Shown here piece by piece: positions 1 to 12,500 of a stretch of 64,000 nucleotides of DNA. The stretch is taken from assembly GCA_030762175.1 (NCBI GenBank), contig CM060834.1:31934501-31998500 (forward strand). The letters are read 5' to 3'. This DNA is from Metallyticus violacea (Eukaryota; Arthropoda; Insecta; Mantodea; Metallyticidae). Numbering within the stretch: position 1 is the first letter of the stretch; the number at the start of each line of letters is the position of its first letter. A program made the translations under genes and the position numbers. The notes below the pieces were generated by a model. The model made no database searches. It was not told the origin of the DNA and saw nothing but the letters and a program-made list of their open reading frames with translations.

Positions 1-168
1 CTGTAAATTGTAGTTCTTTCTTGTATCTTAATAATAGTTAGTTCATTATAGTTTTCTTAGCTCCTTAATTTATTGTCATTTGTACTATGTATTATTGTTG
101 TTTATTTAATTCATTTTTTTTCTTTTCTTCAATGTTTATTCATGATGCTTCTTAAATTCTTTGTGCGC

Positions 169-342
<174 letters not shown>

Positions 343-855
343 AAAGCCTGGATTTAAAAAATGCCTACACTAATTGAATTACATTAAGAAATATATTTAT
401 TGTTAGGGTTTAACTCCATTTTATACGGGTATTTTCTTAAACCTTTTATGATCATTAATTTTACAAAATACCTATTACACAGTTGATATATGTTTGCTCT
501 GTGTTAGTACTAAAAGTTAAAATAATCAAATAATGCTATTTCATTTTGAAAATATAATCCCCATTCTTTAGACATATGTTTACATTTTGCATAATTCCCT
601 CTCCCTTGAAACCAAATTGTAAATATGAAATGCAGTTCAAAAGTTTTCTGCTGACAAAGAATTCCATGATTCATTGTTGCAAAGTTTATGCTATCTGATA
701 CATGATTCAGGAGTGTATATACTGCATTTCCTTCTCAGTCATTCCATTCATTTGCTTAGAGAACTTCATTTAATCAGTTACATGATAAAAGCATTCAAAA
801 TTGAATACATAGCAATCGTAAAATTTTTAACTAAAGAATAACTTTTATCCAGTGA
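343..855. other. Non-coding AT-rich stretch
   Basis: I see no exon, RNA gene or recognisable transposon here; it lies between the microsatellite and the mariner relic. Confidence 0.5.
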
Positions 856-1735
856 TATTAAACAACATCTTGATGGTGTGTATGGGGAAGTTTTCTCTTC
901 ATATTCCTTCATAGTGGTCAAAATTGTTTCATTTGAACAAAGAAAGTCTTGAAGATTATCCACATGAAGGAGGCTGGTGGATGTATTGACACAATGAAAC
1001 ATCTCCCACGCTGAGAAGGAAGTTCTGTGTGATGGGCATTTGAAGACAAAATAAATAGCTACAAGGTTGAGGCATTCTAAAACAACTGTGCTTTGCATCC
1101 TTCATCAACATTGACACATGCATAAGGTCAGTGGAAGATGAATATCCCAAATTCTTTTAGCAATTCAAATGCAAGTGTGCATGGAATGTTGCTGGTTTGC
1201 TGTGCTAACAACAGGGTAATTTTGCAATCCATCATCAGAGGGGATGAAACTGTGATTTTCTACGGTGACCTTCTTTCAAATAGGGAATCACTGGAGTGGC
1301 AGAGGAAGGGTAAAACACCTTCTAGAAAAGCTAAGATGATGCAGTTCATGAGAGAGATCAGAGTAGCAATTTTGTGGAGCAACAGAGGAATTTTTATGAT
1401 AAACTTAAAAAAAGAAAAGAGTACAGAGTACAGCAGCGACTGAAAGTACCATAGTGAGCTACTGCTTCGATTGTGCAGTATCATCAAGGAAAAGAGAGGT
1501 GATATACATGAGTGCTGTAAACACTTGTAGTTACCAGAAGCTGGATCATCCACTATACAGTTCACATCTTGCCACCAGCAATCATTACCTGTTTTCAAAA
1601 TTGAAACCTGACATTCGAGAGCGGAGATTCACGGACGATGATGTCCAGGATTTTGCAGACAAATTCTTGAACTTTTTTTTCAATGGAGATGGAAGTATTG
1701 ATCCAGATATGTGAGAAATGCTTTGAAATAAAGGG
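856..1735 (+). mobile_element. Degenerate mariner-family transposon relic
   Basis: Conceptual translation on the plus strand is a broken mariner (DD34D) transposase. A segment at about 1230-1330 reads RGDETVIFYGDLLSNRESLEW, matching the family's GDETW...DP.SKR.SMEW block with the second aspartate context decayed. At about 1535-1700 an HPLYSSHLATSNHYLFSKLK block corresponds to HPPYSPDLAPSDYHLFPKLK, followed by the RRF..DD.V segment. Frames are split by stops and shifts, and the catalytic tryptophan after GDET is lost. It is inactive. The left part (856-1130) is assigned only by weak frame-shifted similarity. Confidence 0.75.
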
Positions 1736-2433
1736 TGATCATGTTGGAATTATGCCTGAATTTTCATTCTATCAGCTACCTACTATGATCAAGCCGGAAT
1801 CTCATGATCCCGCACCTCGTAAAGCCACTCACTGTCTGTAAAATATGAACATATTAAAGGCTCTAGACGTGAGAAACGGACTCCTGATCAATCGACTTAA
1901 CGAGCGGTTATCCGGATAAAATAAATACCTAAATCCCTGGAACATTTTGACATTAAGAAAGAAGTATTGCTGTGGCTATCGTAGCGTATGTATCAAAAAC
2001 ACAGAATATCTGTATAGAACATAAACTTGCAAAGAATCAATAATGATTTCCGGAGGAGGGCCCCGTTACAGGTTGTTTTACATAGAATTCCGGAATTAGA
2101 GTTTTCTCGAATACACAAGTTTAATTGCTGCCGCAAAGGATAGATATATCACAAAATAGTAAAACAAGTTATTAATAGATAAACAAACTAAGGTGTATAG
2201 TAACACCGGATTCTTTAATTTAAGCATTACCAAATTTTCTGCAAAATTAGTGTTCTCAATGAGCTTTGTTGTTACACATACAACAATACGAAAATATGAA
2301 GACCCACCCTTGAAATTCCTTTAAACAGTGATTATTAATATGTTATTATTAAGTACTATTAATATTAATAACATATGTTTTGAGTTCCATATGGCCAGAA
2401 CTACTACTGATTATTTTTATTTTTTCAACTAAC
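1736..2433. other. Region downstream of the minus-strand exon; no feature resolved
   Basis: This must contain intron sequence of the minus-strand gene that starts at 2742. I could not identify a convincing next exon here; one may lie outside the window. Confidence 0.4.
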
Positions 2434-2742
2434 CTTTATCATAAATAATCTTCCAAGAGCTGCAAAATGCATCGAAACAGGTCCGAGTTGTGCAGCGAAG
2501 TAAATGAGCGCAACAATGGTCATAAAAACTCCAAAAGCTTTTGCCAGTTTCTTCGTTTGACTTTTCCTGAGAGTCGCAACCAACGGTGCAATAATCATAT
2601 CCAACTCAGCTTCAGAAAATTCTGCTTGTTGACAATATTGATAAAATGACATTAATTCGTCATCTAATAATTTTAATTTTTCTCTATATTCTACATCTTT
2701 CTGGAGCTGAATTTTTTTCTGGTTTCCGCGGACAGCTGTCAT
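2434..2742 (-). CDS. First coding exon of an unrecognised small membrane protein
   Basis: The exon has 103 codons starting with MTAVRGNQKK, with A at the -3 position of the start codon. It ends in phase 0 at a good splice donor (AAAG followed by GTTAGT on the minus strand at 2434/2433). Residues 1-65 are hydrophilic and charged (many K, E and Q; likely helical, with an acidic SEAELD stretch near residue 43). Residues about 70-90 (FGVFMTIVALIYFAAQLGPV) look like one membrane segment. A longer frame reaching 2817 would need a GTG start, so ATG at 2742 is preferred. I do not recognise the family. It is divergent from the TLDc gene at 3315, suggesting a shared promoter region. The downstream exons were not found. 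Confidence 0.7.
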
Positions 2743-3314
2743 CGTAAACGTAAAGGTGCTAAATGAAATACCGAAAAAAGGCAGATAATGCAAAATGCAA
2801 TTCGGAACGCCTTGCACTGCACCAGGTCTGTTACAGCAGCCGACCTTAGTCGTTTACTCCTTTCACTTTTCAGCACCGCAAGAGCTGTCACTTCGCCAGC
2901 AAGTGAGTATGATTATTGATCGCGTAAGAAGCGCAGCATTTTCCAAGGTAGATAAGGCAACAAACTGTTTTTGCTCTTTAAGCACCGAGGCATGCTATAT
3001 GCTGTGCTTCACTTTGATAATAGATGGCATTATTCAAAAGTAGTTTGTCTTGTTAACACTAGGGGCACAGACATGTGGCTCGAACAGCTGCTGAATGGTT
3101 GAATCCAACAACACGTTGCATCCACTGACTGCGTCCGTTTGATGACAGGCTCATCAGATCAAACGGAAGCGTCTGGACCAGGGGCACGAAAAGGGTGAAA
3201 TTTACAATAAGCTGCACTAAAGGAAGAGGAACAGACTATTATTTTCCTTCATTCATACGGTGGGATAGCTACGTGAAACCAAGCGGTGCAAATTGTTAAA
3301 AAAGTGAAATACAG
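2743..3314. promoter_or_regulatory. Putative bidirectional promoter between two divergent genes
   Basis: The 572 bp between the minus-strand start codon (2742) and the plus-strand start codon (3315) is noticeably more GC- and CpG-rich than its surroundings. It must hold both 5' UTRs and start sites unless there are upstream non-coding exons. It contains an inverted repeat at 3131-3170 with perfect 10-bp arms (TCCGTTTGAT / ATCAAACGGA). No TATA box is obvious. The role is inferred from position only. Confidence 0.5.
3131..3170. repeat. Inverted repeat in the divergent promoter region
   Basis: Arms TCCGTTTGAT (3134-3143) and ATCAAACGGA (3158-3167) are perfect complements around a 14-nt spacer, and GCG flanks extend the symmetry. 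It could be a dyad-symmetric protein-binding site or chance; no known motif was recognised. Confidence 0.6.
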
Positions 3315-3434
3315 ATGGGGAATCATCACAGTCATGAACAAATTAGAAAAAATTCTCTGCGCAGAACTGGGTCTGGAGCAGATATACAAGATAGAACTCC
3401 TACACAGCTTGTACCAGTTGATAAACTATCAAAG
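3315..3434 (+). CDS. MEAK7: TLDc gene exon 1 (residues 1-40)
   Basis: Starts ATG GGG AAT with the MGNHHS myristoylation motif, encodes a basic Ser/Arg-rich stretch, and ends in phase 0 at donor AAAG|GTAATG. The start is chosen because Gly2 gives a functional modification signal and the frame continues into exon 2. Confidence 0.8.
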
Positions 3435-3495
3435 GTAATGGCCAAGAAACATATTACCTTTTAAATATTTCCTTAACGCAACACCGCGTAAAGTT

Positions 3496-3540
<45 letters not shown>

Positions 3541-6500
3541 TTATGTAAGGCATTAAAAGCTAAATGTATCTTATCGCACGCTGGGGATTAAGAACGTCAT
3601 GTGCAATTTAGTGACAGCGCAAATATCAGTTTAGTGCGTTACATGTAAATAGTTCAAGTCTTAAACTTCGTGACTACTTAAAAATATTTATTTCAAAGAA
3701 TAATTTTGTAATGACTTAGTTTTTGGTGTCCTTATTTCAGATTTTGTGCCAAAAAAGTTTGGAAGAAGATTCCGTACAAGGAATCACCCTCCGTGTGTTC
3801 ACTGTAAGTCAAGGATCTCGTTTCATGAAAAGCACTTTAACATTAATGGTATCTGTATATACCATGTATTAGTAAAATTTGTTTGTTGCTTCAGAACTAT
3901 GTTTTCCCTCGTTATCCCGACTTGGCTCAGCGGCTGTTTAAGTATTTTCACTCTTCTGCTGCAAATACAAAGCATGAGTGGATGAACCAGTCATCTTTCA
4001 GGCAGCAAGCAGAAAGGTTCTTGAGTGTCATTGCTGATGATCGACAGATTGAGCTGTATGTTAAAGTAAGCATTTATTTTTCAAAATAGTGTATGTATAT
4101 TATGATTACAGAGTAACTGTACTTAGTAATATGTGTTGCTAGTTGTGATAGTTTATAGTGTCAGCTATGATTTTGGTTGATTTAAAAGTGAACAGGAGCA
4201 TCTGTTTTTCTTGATGTCATTTATTGATATTATTCATGAACTTTTTCATTTATGAATTGGTAATATGTAGTTTCATTTGCATTGTTTTAATGTTTTGGAA
4301 TGTAATTGTAAAGTTTGAAAGATAAGGGTAAATTGGAATTTGGTGGTGATGTTAATGTTCTGCAAATTAAGTTGTTTTAATATTGAATGTAGGGAAATAG
4401 TATTAAGAATCAGTGAATTAAGTAGAAACTGTTCTGAAATTAGTTCTGCTTTTCAACAATATGTAAAACAACTAAATTGCCTGTAGAAACTTAGTTGAAG
4501 ATTCGATATATTTTAAACATTGGAAGTAATTTATTGGGAATGATTAAATGTATAAAATATTAAGTTTACATATAATTCATTTTCTTTTGATTAGTTACAA
4601 AGAAATGTCTGTTCGCAGAAAATGGCAATGACAGCTGTGCCGTAGAGATGTGCCAAGAATAATAAGTTTGAATATTACTTATTAAATGAACTTTAGTACA
4701 GCTTTCACAGGAGATCTACCGCCACGGGGGCCGAGGTCGTTATGGCGCAGATTCGTGAGCGAGAGGCCTGGGGTTAGAATCTCACCAAGACCGTCCTCTC
4801 TTACGGGTTTTTTTCCAAGTTTACCTCTCGTAACTGGCAAATGCCGGGGAGGTCCCTAAACTTAGGCCTGGAACACTTCCTTCCTTAAAAAAATCCTTTC
4901 TCAATTTATCATTTCATGTATCATCAGTGTCTGCTGGCTGTGGTGCCTCAGTGGTAAAAATGAGCGTTAAACACTACTAAAAAAATTCAATTAAATGTTT
5001 AGCTGGTGAGTAAATTACACACTTGTATTTCTCCATTTATCAATAATTATGGGCAGAACATGTTTTATGGATCCTTATCCAAATCCTTGAACTTTTAAAA
5101 ATTTTTACATCACCCTTTCTTCACAGAACAAATACATTATAAAGAATCTCATTACATCAAATCAAATTGAAAGAATTGCCCCAGAAAAGAAACCAAGCAT
5201 CTACCAGATTAATTGTTCAGATTGTAATAAAATATATCTGGCAAAAGAAAAAGAAATATAAAAGTCAAACTTAAAAAACATTTCAGGAATATTGAATATA
5301 AACAAACAAATTGGCTGTGAACAACCTTTTTGGAAAATGAATCATGAAATAGAAAATATATCAAGATTGTTAAAATCAGCATACCAACCATTGGAACTGA
5401 GCTTGTGGGAAAAGATCAAGAAATATGAAAATAGTCTGATGAATTTCAAAATCCAAGCAGATGACATATTAATTATAACATTTTATACAGCTATAAGTAT
5501 CCAAGATGCATTTCAACCAGCAGCTGAGGATGTGGGCAATGGACTATGAAATGTGTTTGGGCAATACATATTGGTAAGTGAAAAAATCAGAGTGTATAAT
5601 CGATTCACCAGCTAAAACATTTAATTTATAAATGTTAGAATACATTTTAATGACTTGTTTGTGCCAGATTCTCATTGCGTTGTTGGCATATGAGGATTAA
5701 AAATCAATTCTGTGTGAAGTTTGGATGGAAAAAAATAATTTTAAAATTTAGTTTTATCTTTTATTGGAAAATTCATGGCTCTATGTTTAGTATGTATCGG
5801 AATGCATTATGCAAATTTTTGCATTTTTTCTGGAACACCACAAATGCTGATTAAAAGAGATGCATTTAGTCACCAACAATCAAAGCACAAGTTTGCTCAG
5901 CAGTCTTGCTTTCAGTATCAATGATATCAGAGGCTTCTTATTGCAGATGATAATAGTTTATTCATAGACATGCTATATATGTTTCAGCATGTGTATTGTT
6001 TTTGTCATATTGTAAATTACATATTTCCTAATATTAGTTTTGATCAATAGTTTCTTACTACTCAGTGAGACAGAAAAAATTTAATTAATTTCTATTTTCT
6101 TCAATGAATCCTACATAATACGTTGTATTATGTATCCTACAACACATTATTTTCATATTTATTTATAGATGTACACAAATACTACATTACAAGAAGCTAT
6201 AATTGATCAATTCTCTATAAGCATTTTCTCAACAGATAGTTCTTCAACATCATTTTATAATAGTTATCTTGTGCAGATTTTATGGATTCTGGTAATTTAC
6301 TGAATAATGTACTTGCTCTAATATAAGGATCCTTTTCCGTTGCAGCTTTATTTGTGATTACCCTTATGATAATTATTAATACCTGTAGTGTTACATGAAT
6401 AATGCCTTTTGTATTAATGCACTGTTAACTTTCATTCTTTTTAATTAACAATATAATTTTATATACATAAAATGAAACTACTGTTAAAATATGCTGATTT

Positions 6501-9500
6501 TCAAATATTTCTTTAGCAGACTGGCAACATTTAGATATGTGTGACGCTGTAAGTGCTTTTCTTTCTTTTTTTCTAAGTTTGTCTTGTTGTTCCACCCCAA
6601 ATTTCAATTCCATGCTCAATAAGTTAGTGTATTATTCCATAATATACTGACTTTAAAATGTCCTTTACTAAATGATTTACTGATGTTCTTAGAAGATATA
6701 ACTGTGAGCCTAACTTTTTGCAAAGAATGTATATATGTTCATTAAAGTTCAATTTTTTTATCAATATGAATTCCTAGGGATTTAGTGTTTTTTACTTGCT
6801 CATTAACTGAATCATCATATACTATTTTATATACTTTTCCTTGTTCCCTAAGCTGAAATAGAATGCACTTTGTTTTATGAACATTGAGATTTATTTTAGC
6901 TTTTAAATAGTTAGATAGATTTAGTAGCAATAATAAAGCTTTGACTTCAAGATGGTTTAAATCTTTATCTGAACAAATAAATGAGGTATCATCTGCTTAG
7001 GATATAAATTTATAATCTGGAAACTGTGGCATATCATTTGAATAGATTAAAAATAGCAGAGGACCCAGTACTGAGCCGTGAAACACCTGTTTTAACCCTA
7101 TTGTATTTTTATTATGTATGCAATTTCCGTTGTTCCAATATATTTCAGTACACTGCATAAAATTTTTAAGTTAGGATTAGAGAATACCATGTATTTTACC
7201 TTTATACCATAGCATTCAAGTTTCAACAGCAAAAGTTCACGAGACATATAGTCAAATGCTTTTGGTAAATCTAAAAATACATAAATTGTTTTATTACTTT
7301 GTTATGTATTTGTCAGCACCCTGTGTATAAATTATGATACAGAAGTGACTGTTGATGAACCCGTATAAAAGCCATGATGATATGGTTTTAATACATTTTT
7401 AGTTTCAACAAAACCTATAAATCTCCTATGGATATGCCTGGAAATGTCACATTTAGTATGGAATGGTTAATGAAATATATTCACATTTTTAGGAGCAAGT
7501 TTTGCAGGATTTCAGAATTTTTGGAATAATACCATCCCAACTGGGTGCACAAGTATTATTGAATTTACTTATTATCGTTATATATTTCAGATACATCTGT
7601 TTCAAAGACCAAAAAGTGTCTGTCACAATGATGCTATTTTGTTCATTTTGAACTATATTACCATTTTCTCCTATGCTTATGAAATGTCTTTTGAGCAAGT
7701 TACAGATTTCATTTGGATGTGCAATACTCTTAACCTTTATTATTTAAGTTAATATTTTTCATTCGTCCTTAATTGGTTTTACTTTCTCGTCAAAATTATT
7801 CATTGCTTGTTTGTTTGTATTGATTTTTATATTTGTTATATAGGGACTTATATATGTCTAATATTGTTATTTTAAAAAATTCTTAATTATCTTTCATTTT
7901 ATCATGAATGACCATTATTTCTTCTGTGATGTTGCATGACAAGCTGCATGAAAATGACTGTTAAATACCAAGGATACCAAAAAAATGTATACACACATTC
8001 ACAGTTGATATTTCAAAGTTGGACTGAAAAAACAATAATTGTAATATGATGTTCTGTAAACAGATGTGACTCGCATACATCATGATAGCATTGCTATGTG
8101 ACAGGTATCACTAATGAATAAATTAATATAAGATTATTGTAAATCATCAATGAGCAAATGAAGCCAAGATTATAGTGTGATGTTCTGTAAACAAATGTGA
8201 CTCACTTTACATTATACTAGCATTGCTACAACAAAATAGAGCCAAGATTATTGTTTGAACAGTGAAAAGCAAGTTTGAAGTGGTAATTGAAAACCAAGAA
8301 TGTTATTGAAGTTCAAAGGCAATGGATATGTGTGTACAGAACAAAACCATCAATGCAAGTAACAATTGCATGCATTCCATACAAATTTGAGACTCGTGGT
8401 ACCATATGCGATGTTCACAAGGGCAGATCTGGGAGACCTGGTACAGCAACAAGTCCCGCACACTAGATCTAAGGCACTGAATAGGATAAAGAGGTCTGAT
8501 TGAGTTTCCACCGCCTTCTCCAGATCTAACTCCATTGAACTTCCTAAGGGGAACTCTTAAGGATGTTGTATACCATAGAAAACCTTTTTTTATTTTTTTA
8601 TTTATTTATTTAAGAACACTCTTTAACATCTCAGATCATCAGCATCCCATTCAATTCCAGGCACACAAATTTTGCTCAGAGGTCTCTTCTTTCAGACTTC
8701 AGGTTCTTTTTCGTGCCATAAATGTACAACAGGGGACCCACGGCTTTACTTCCCTTCTGAAGGAAGCCATACTTAGGATTTTTACACCCAAAAAAAACCA
8801 TCGATACTGGCCAGGTTTGAACCCGCGACCTTGGGTTTAGAAGGCATGTAGAAAACCAGATACACTTGCAGCACTTCATGAAGAAATTGAAATGGCATGT
8901 GCTGCAATTGCTGAGGACACTTTTGCAAACATTGCTGAATCAGTTGTTCAGCGTACTCAGTGTATCGATGCCAATGGTGGGCATTTTGAGACTGTTATAA
9001 CTGTAAAAGTCTAAGATGATTAGTGCTCATTGTTTTCTGTTTTGTGAATCCAGTTTTGTTATGCTAACACAGTTTTTTTCTTTGCTTGAAGTGTGTATAT
9101 ATTTTTGGCATCCTCTGTATATTAAAGAATAATCTCCATTTATCATTAGTGAATGTTTTCAAATATATTTCTGTCCACTTTTCCTATGCTAACTTTTCCC
9201 TTAGCTTACATAAATCTGAGGCTCTGGTATCACTAATATACATATATTGTTATTCCAGACAACAGTTTGAATTAATCCACTATAATTGTGAACATCGGTA
9301 TGACATCCATCTTTTTGATATTGGAGTTGCCTGAGCATCAGATTTTAGTATCAGGAGAGGGAAGCATAATAATTCCGTCAACTGTAACACGATTTTCTTC
9401 GAATTGTAAACTGCAAGAACAATATTGTTGCAAAAAGATAACCAATCACCATACTTCTGCACTGTTCATCATGCACATTTTCTCAGCCCTTCATGAAACA

Positions 9501-12500
9501 TGCCAATCAATCATAGAGCATTATCCTAGCTGTAACTCATAAAAGCATTCATAGAATTTTTTTTTCCTGCACTGTAAACACATTATAACAAAATTGCATA
9601 GTGTAACAAATAAAATTTTCCCCCAACAACCCATTTTTGGGTACAGGGAGTGACAATTCTGGGGTACCTCCAGTGGTATAACTGGCCCACCAAGATCCAG
9701 AGGGATATAAATACTGAATCCTGGTCCTCCAGATTAGGAGTTCAACACTAGGTCAGTTTCCTAGCTTCATAAAATGTTACTGCTAAAAAATCTTATTTGG
9801 AAAATACCAAAGGAACTGGTATGGTTACATAAATTAAAGGAAGGAAAACTGGTTCAGAAAATATATGAATGGAAACCAATTGGAACTAAAATATTGGGTA
9901 GATTTAAGGTGGAAAGATATTATTATCTTAAAGATATGAAAATAAATTGGATAAAGCATGTCATAGATATAGGAGCATGACAAAGAATCAATGGGAAGGC
10001 CAAAACATTCAATTTTGAAGTTATAGCACTTTGACTGAAAGAAAGACCAAATAAAGTTTTATTATTTTTAGATAAAACATTAGGGAACTTATGAATTATA
10101 GGATCATTTTATTATGGATTTTAATTTCAAAAACAGCAGAATGATGAGCCAACCTAGTTTTTCAATGCAACTGATTTCAAACTTTAGTTATTGTAGTACT
10201 TAAGTCAGGGGACCTTAGAATTGTGTTTCAATACATGCATAAGTGCTGGTCCAATTATTGTTTCAGGATATCAGGTATCATACTTGCAACATCAGAATAG
10301 TGGAATGAACTCAGACTTAAAAACTAACACTGGAGAAACTGAAACAGACATGATGGTGTACATTGTTTTCACCATTTGTATATCATGTGCTTATTTCAGA
10401 TATATGCTGAAGGAGATGAAGTGAAGCAGGAGAACTTCCGGCATCTGATACTACAGGCATATCGGTTAGCAATGGATCATTACTCTGAAGGCCCACAGAA
10501 TTGTAAACATGTTTCCAAAATTGTCCAGTCTGTTGTGGATTCTGCTGTAAGTAATTTTGTTGAATAATTTATATTTCTTATGTCATATATGATGCTTTTC
10601 TGTTAACATGCCAAACAAAAGATAAATAGTGACTCTGCTGCAGGCTGCTGTGATAATGTAATCAGTTATGTAATTTTATGCATCACAACATTTTTATGAA
10701 AATCCTTGAAAAACAAAATTTTTCATGTGATTTCTAAGTAAATACTTAGTCCTGAAATATAACATTTTATTGCAATAAAAATATGAGTTTGCAAGATTAG
10801 TTACAGAAAAATAAGTTAAACGGTAATGTATTTATAAGGAGAAATACAAGGCAGAGGAAGAGTATAGGAGCTAATGAGCAAACAGAATAATTATAGTTAT
10901 ACGATAATGAAAAGAAGGTTGGAGGCAAAGTTCACTGCAAAGGCATTTCTTCCTCCATTGTCTCAGCACCATCTCGCTTCAGGACAATACTGTGGTCATC
11001 ATCTCCATCAGATATATTAACAACACCAGTCACATTTACTGTGATAATAGTCTTGGCCATTTCATTGTCTATATTATCATCACATTCTGTGAATAATTTA
11101 AAACAAAACAACAACAGTAGTATTTGAGCTATTTTTTTTAAAGTATTGCACTACATTATATTTCTCACGTTTGGCTTCTTGAGGCCTTCCAAACATAAAG
11201 CTTTTGATGAAATATGAGTTATGTTTAAAAAGAATTCATTATCACCTATGCACAAGTTAAGATTGACTAACATACAACTTACGAAATCCCAAGCCTTTTT
11301 ATTAGAGGTAATGTTAGTTACTACAATGAAAACAAAAACACTACAAGAAAATGCATGAAAACCAAAACAGTGGAGAAAGCTAAATACTAAAGACAACATA
11401 ACTTTCTGAGCTTAAGGAAACTGATTTCTATCCTGATAATGTTGTTGACTTAGCCAGCTGGGTGGAAATTCAACAATGTGTGCAACAGAGAACAGTTATC
11501 TTTGGTTTTGTTTACATTTACATGCTGAAAATGAGAAGCATCATTTTAAGAATAATCAATCATCCAATTATATTGTTTTTATGACAAAACAAGTCAATAT
11601 TATTTTAACTAATGCTCATATTGTTGGTATTGCATTATCATAAATGTATTCATCATGAATGAGCATTGATTTTTTCTGACAAAGACAGAGTAAGTGGAAT
11701 AGCAGATGATCGCACATGCATAGACCAATATCTTTACAGAGTGGTATACCAGGAGGGGTAAGCTCTATCCCTCCTTATGGGCATGCATGAGTAGACTAAC
11801 ATTCTACACCTATAAATATTGTACTTACGAAGCTGTTGACAATGGAACTGATCTAGTTCAATGAGTATGAGGGGAGTTCGCAGTAAGTAATGCAACATTA
11901 AATCAATTTTTCTTAGGCATTCATTTTTTACACTAAATTCCAAGTGGAGTTTAGTGTAAAAAATGAATACCTAAGTTTAGAATATGGTACAGCTATATTT
12001 GTTTTTACATTTAACAGCTACTCATAATGCAATGGACAATCAAATTCCCTTTAAAATAGTCTTGTTGGCAAAAGGGAAGCCAAACCTTGCATTTTTAAAA
12101 CTAGCCATTTTGAAATTCCATAAAATTATAGCACATTTATATTTATTTATTCCTGCATCTTCAAAGGGAATTTAGAGTGAATATTTGTTAAGCCACAGCA
12201 GTGATGGATCTTTACTGAAACCATTTACTGCTATTCTGATTCACTCCCAGTTGGTACTAGGTGGTTTCTGGAATATTTCTTCATTCTTAAATGTAAATGC
12301 TGGGCAAGTGTAAGTGCCACTTGTTTTAGGCTCATTTACACTGTTAATTCTTGCCATCAGAAGTTAAATCAAACAAGTGCTCATGCCTTACACATACCCC
12401 ACACAAACTGTGGTTGAGCTGTTGAGGGAGGAATGTCTCTTGAAATATCTTTCAGGTTTAAATTATTAATAAATCCATTGTGTAATGATAGGTTTTTGAT

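Noticed and set aside
2743..2817. Longer start of the minus-strand exon
   Set aside because: The upstream start is GTG; the ATG at 2742 with A at -3 is the more plausible eukaryotic start.
6112..6134. Small palindrome TACATAATAC/GTATTATGTA
   Set aside because: Perfect but short and AT-rich; expected by chance in 64 kb of this composition.
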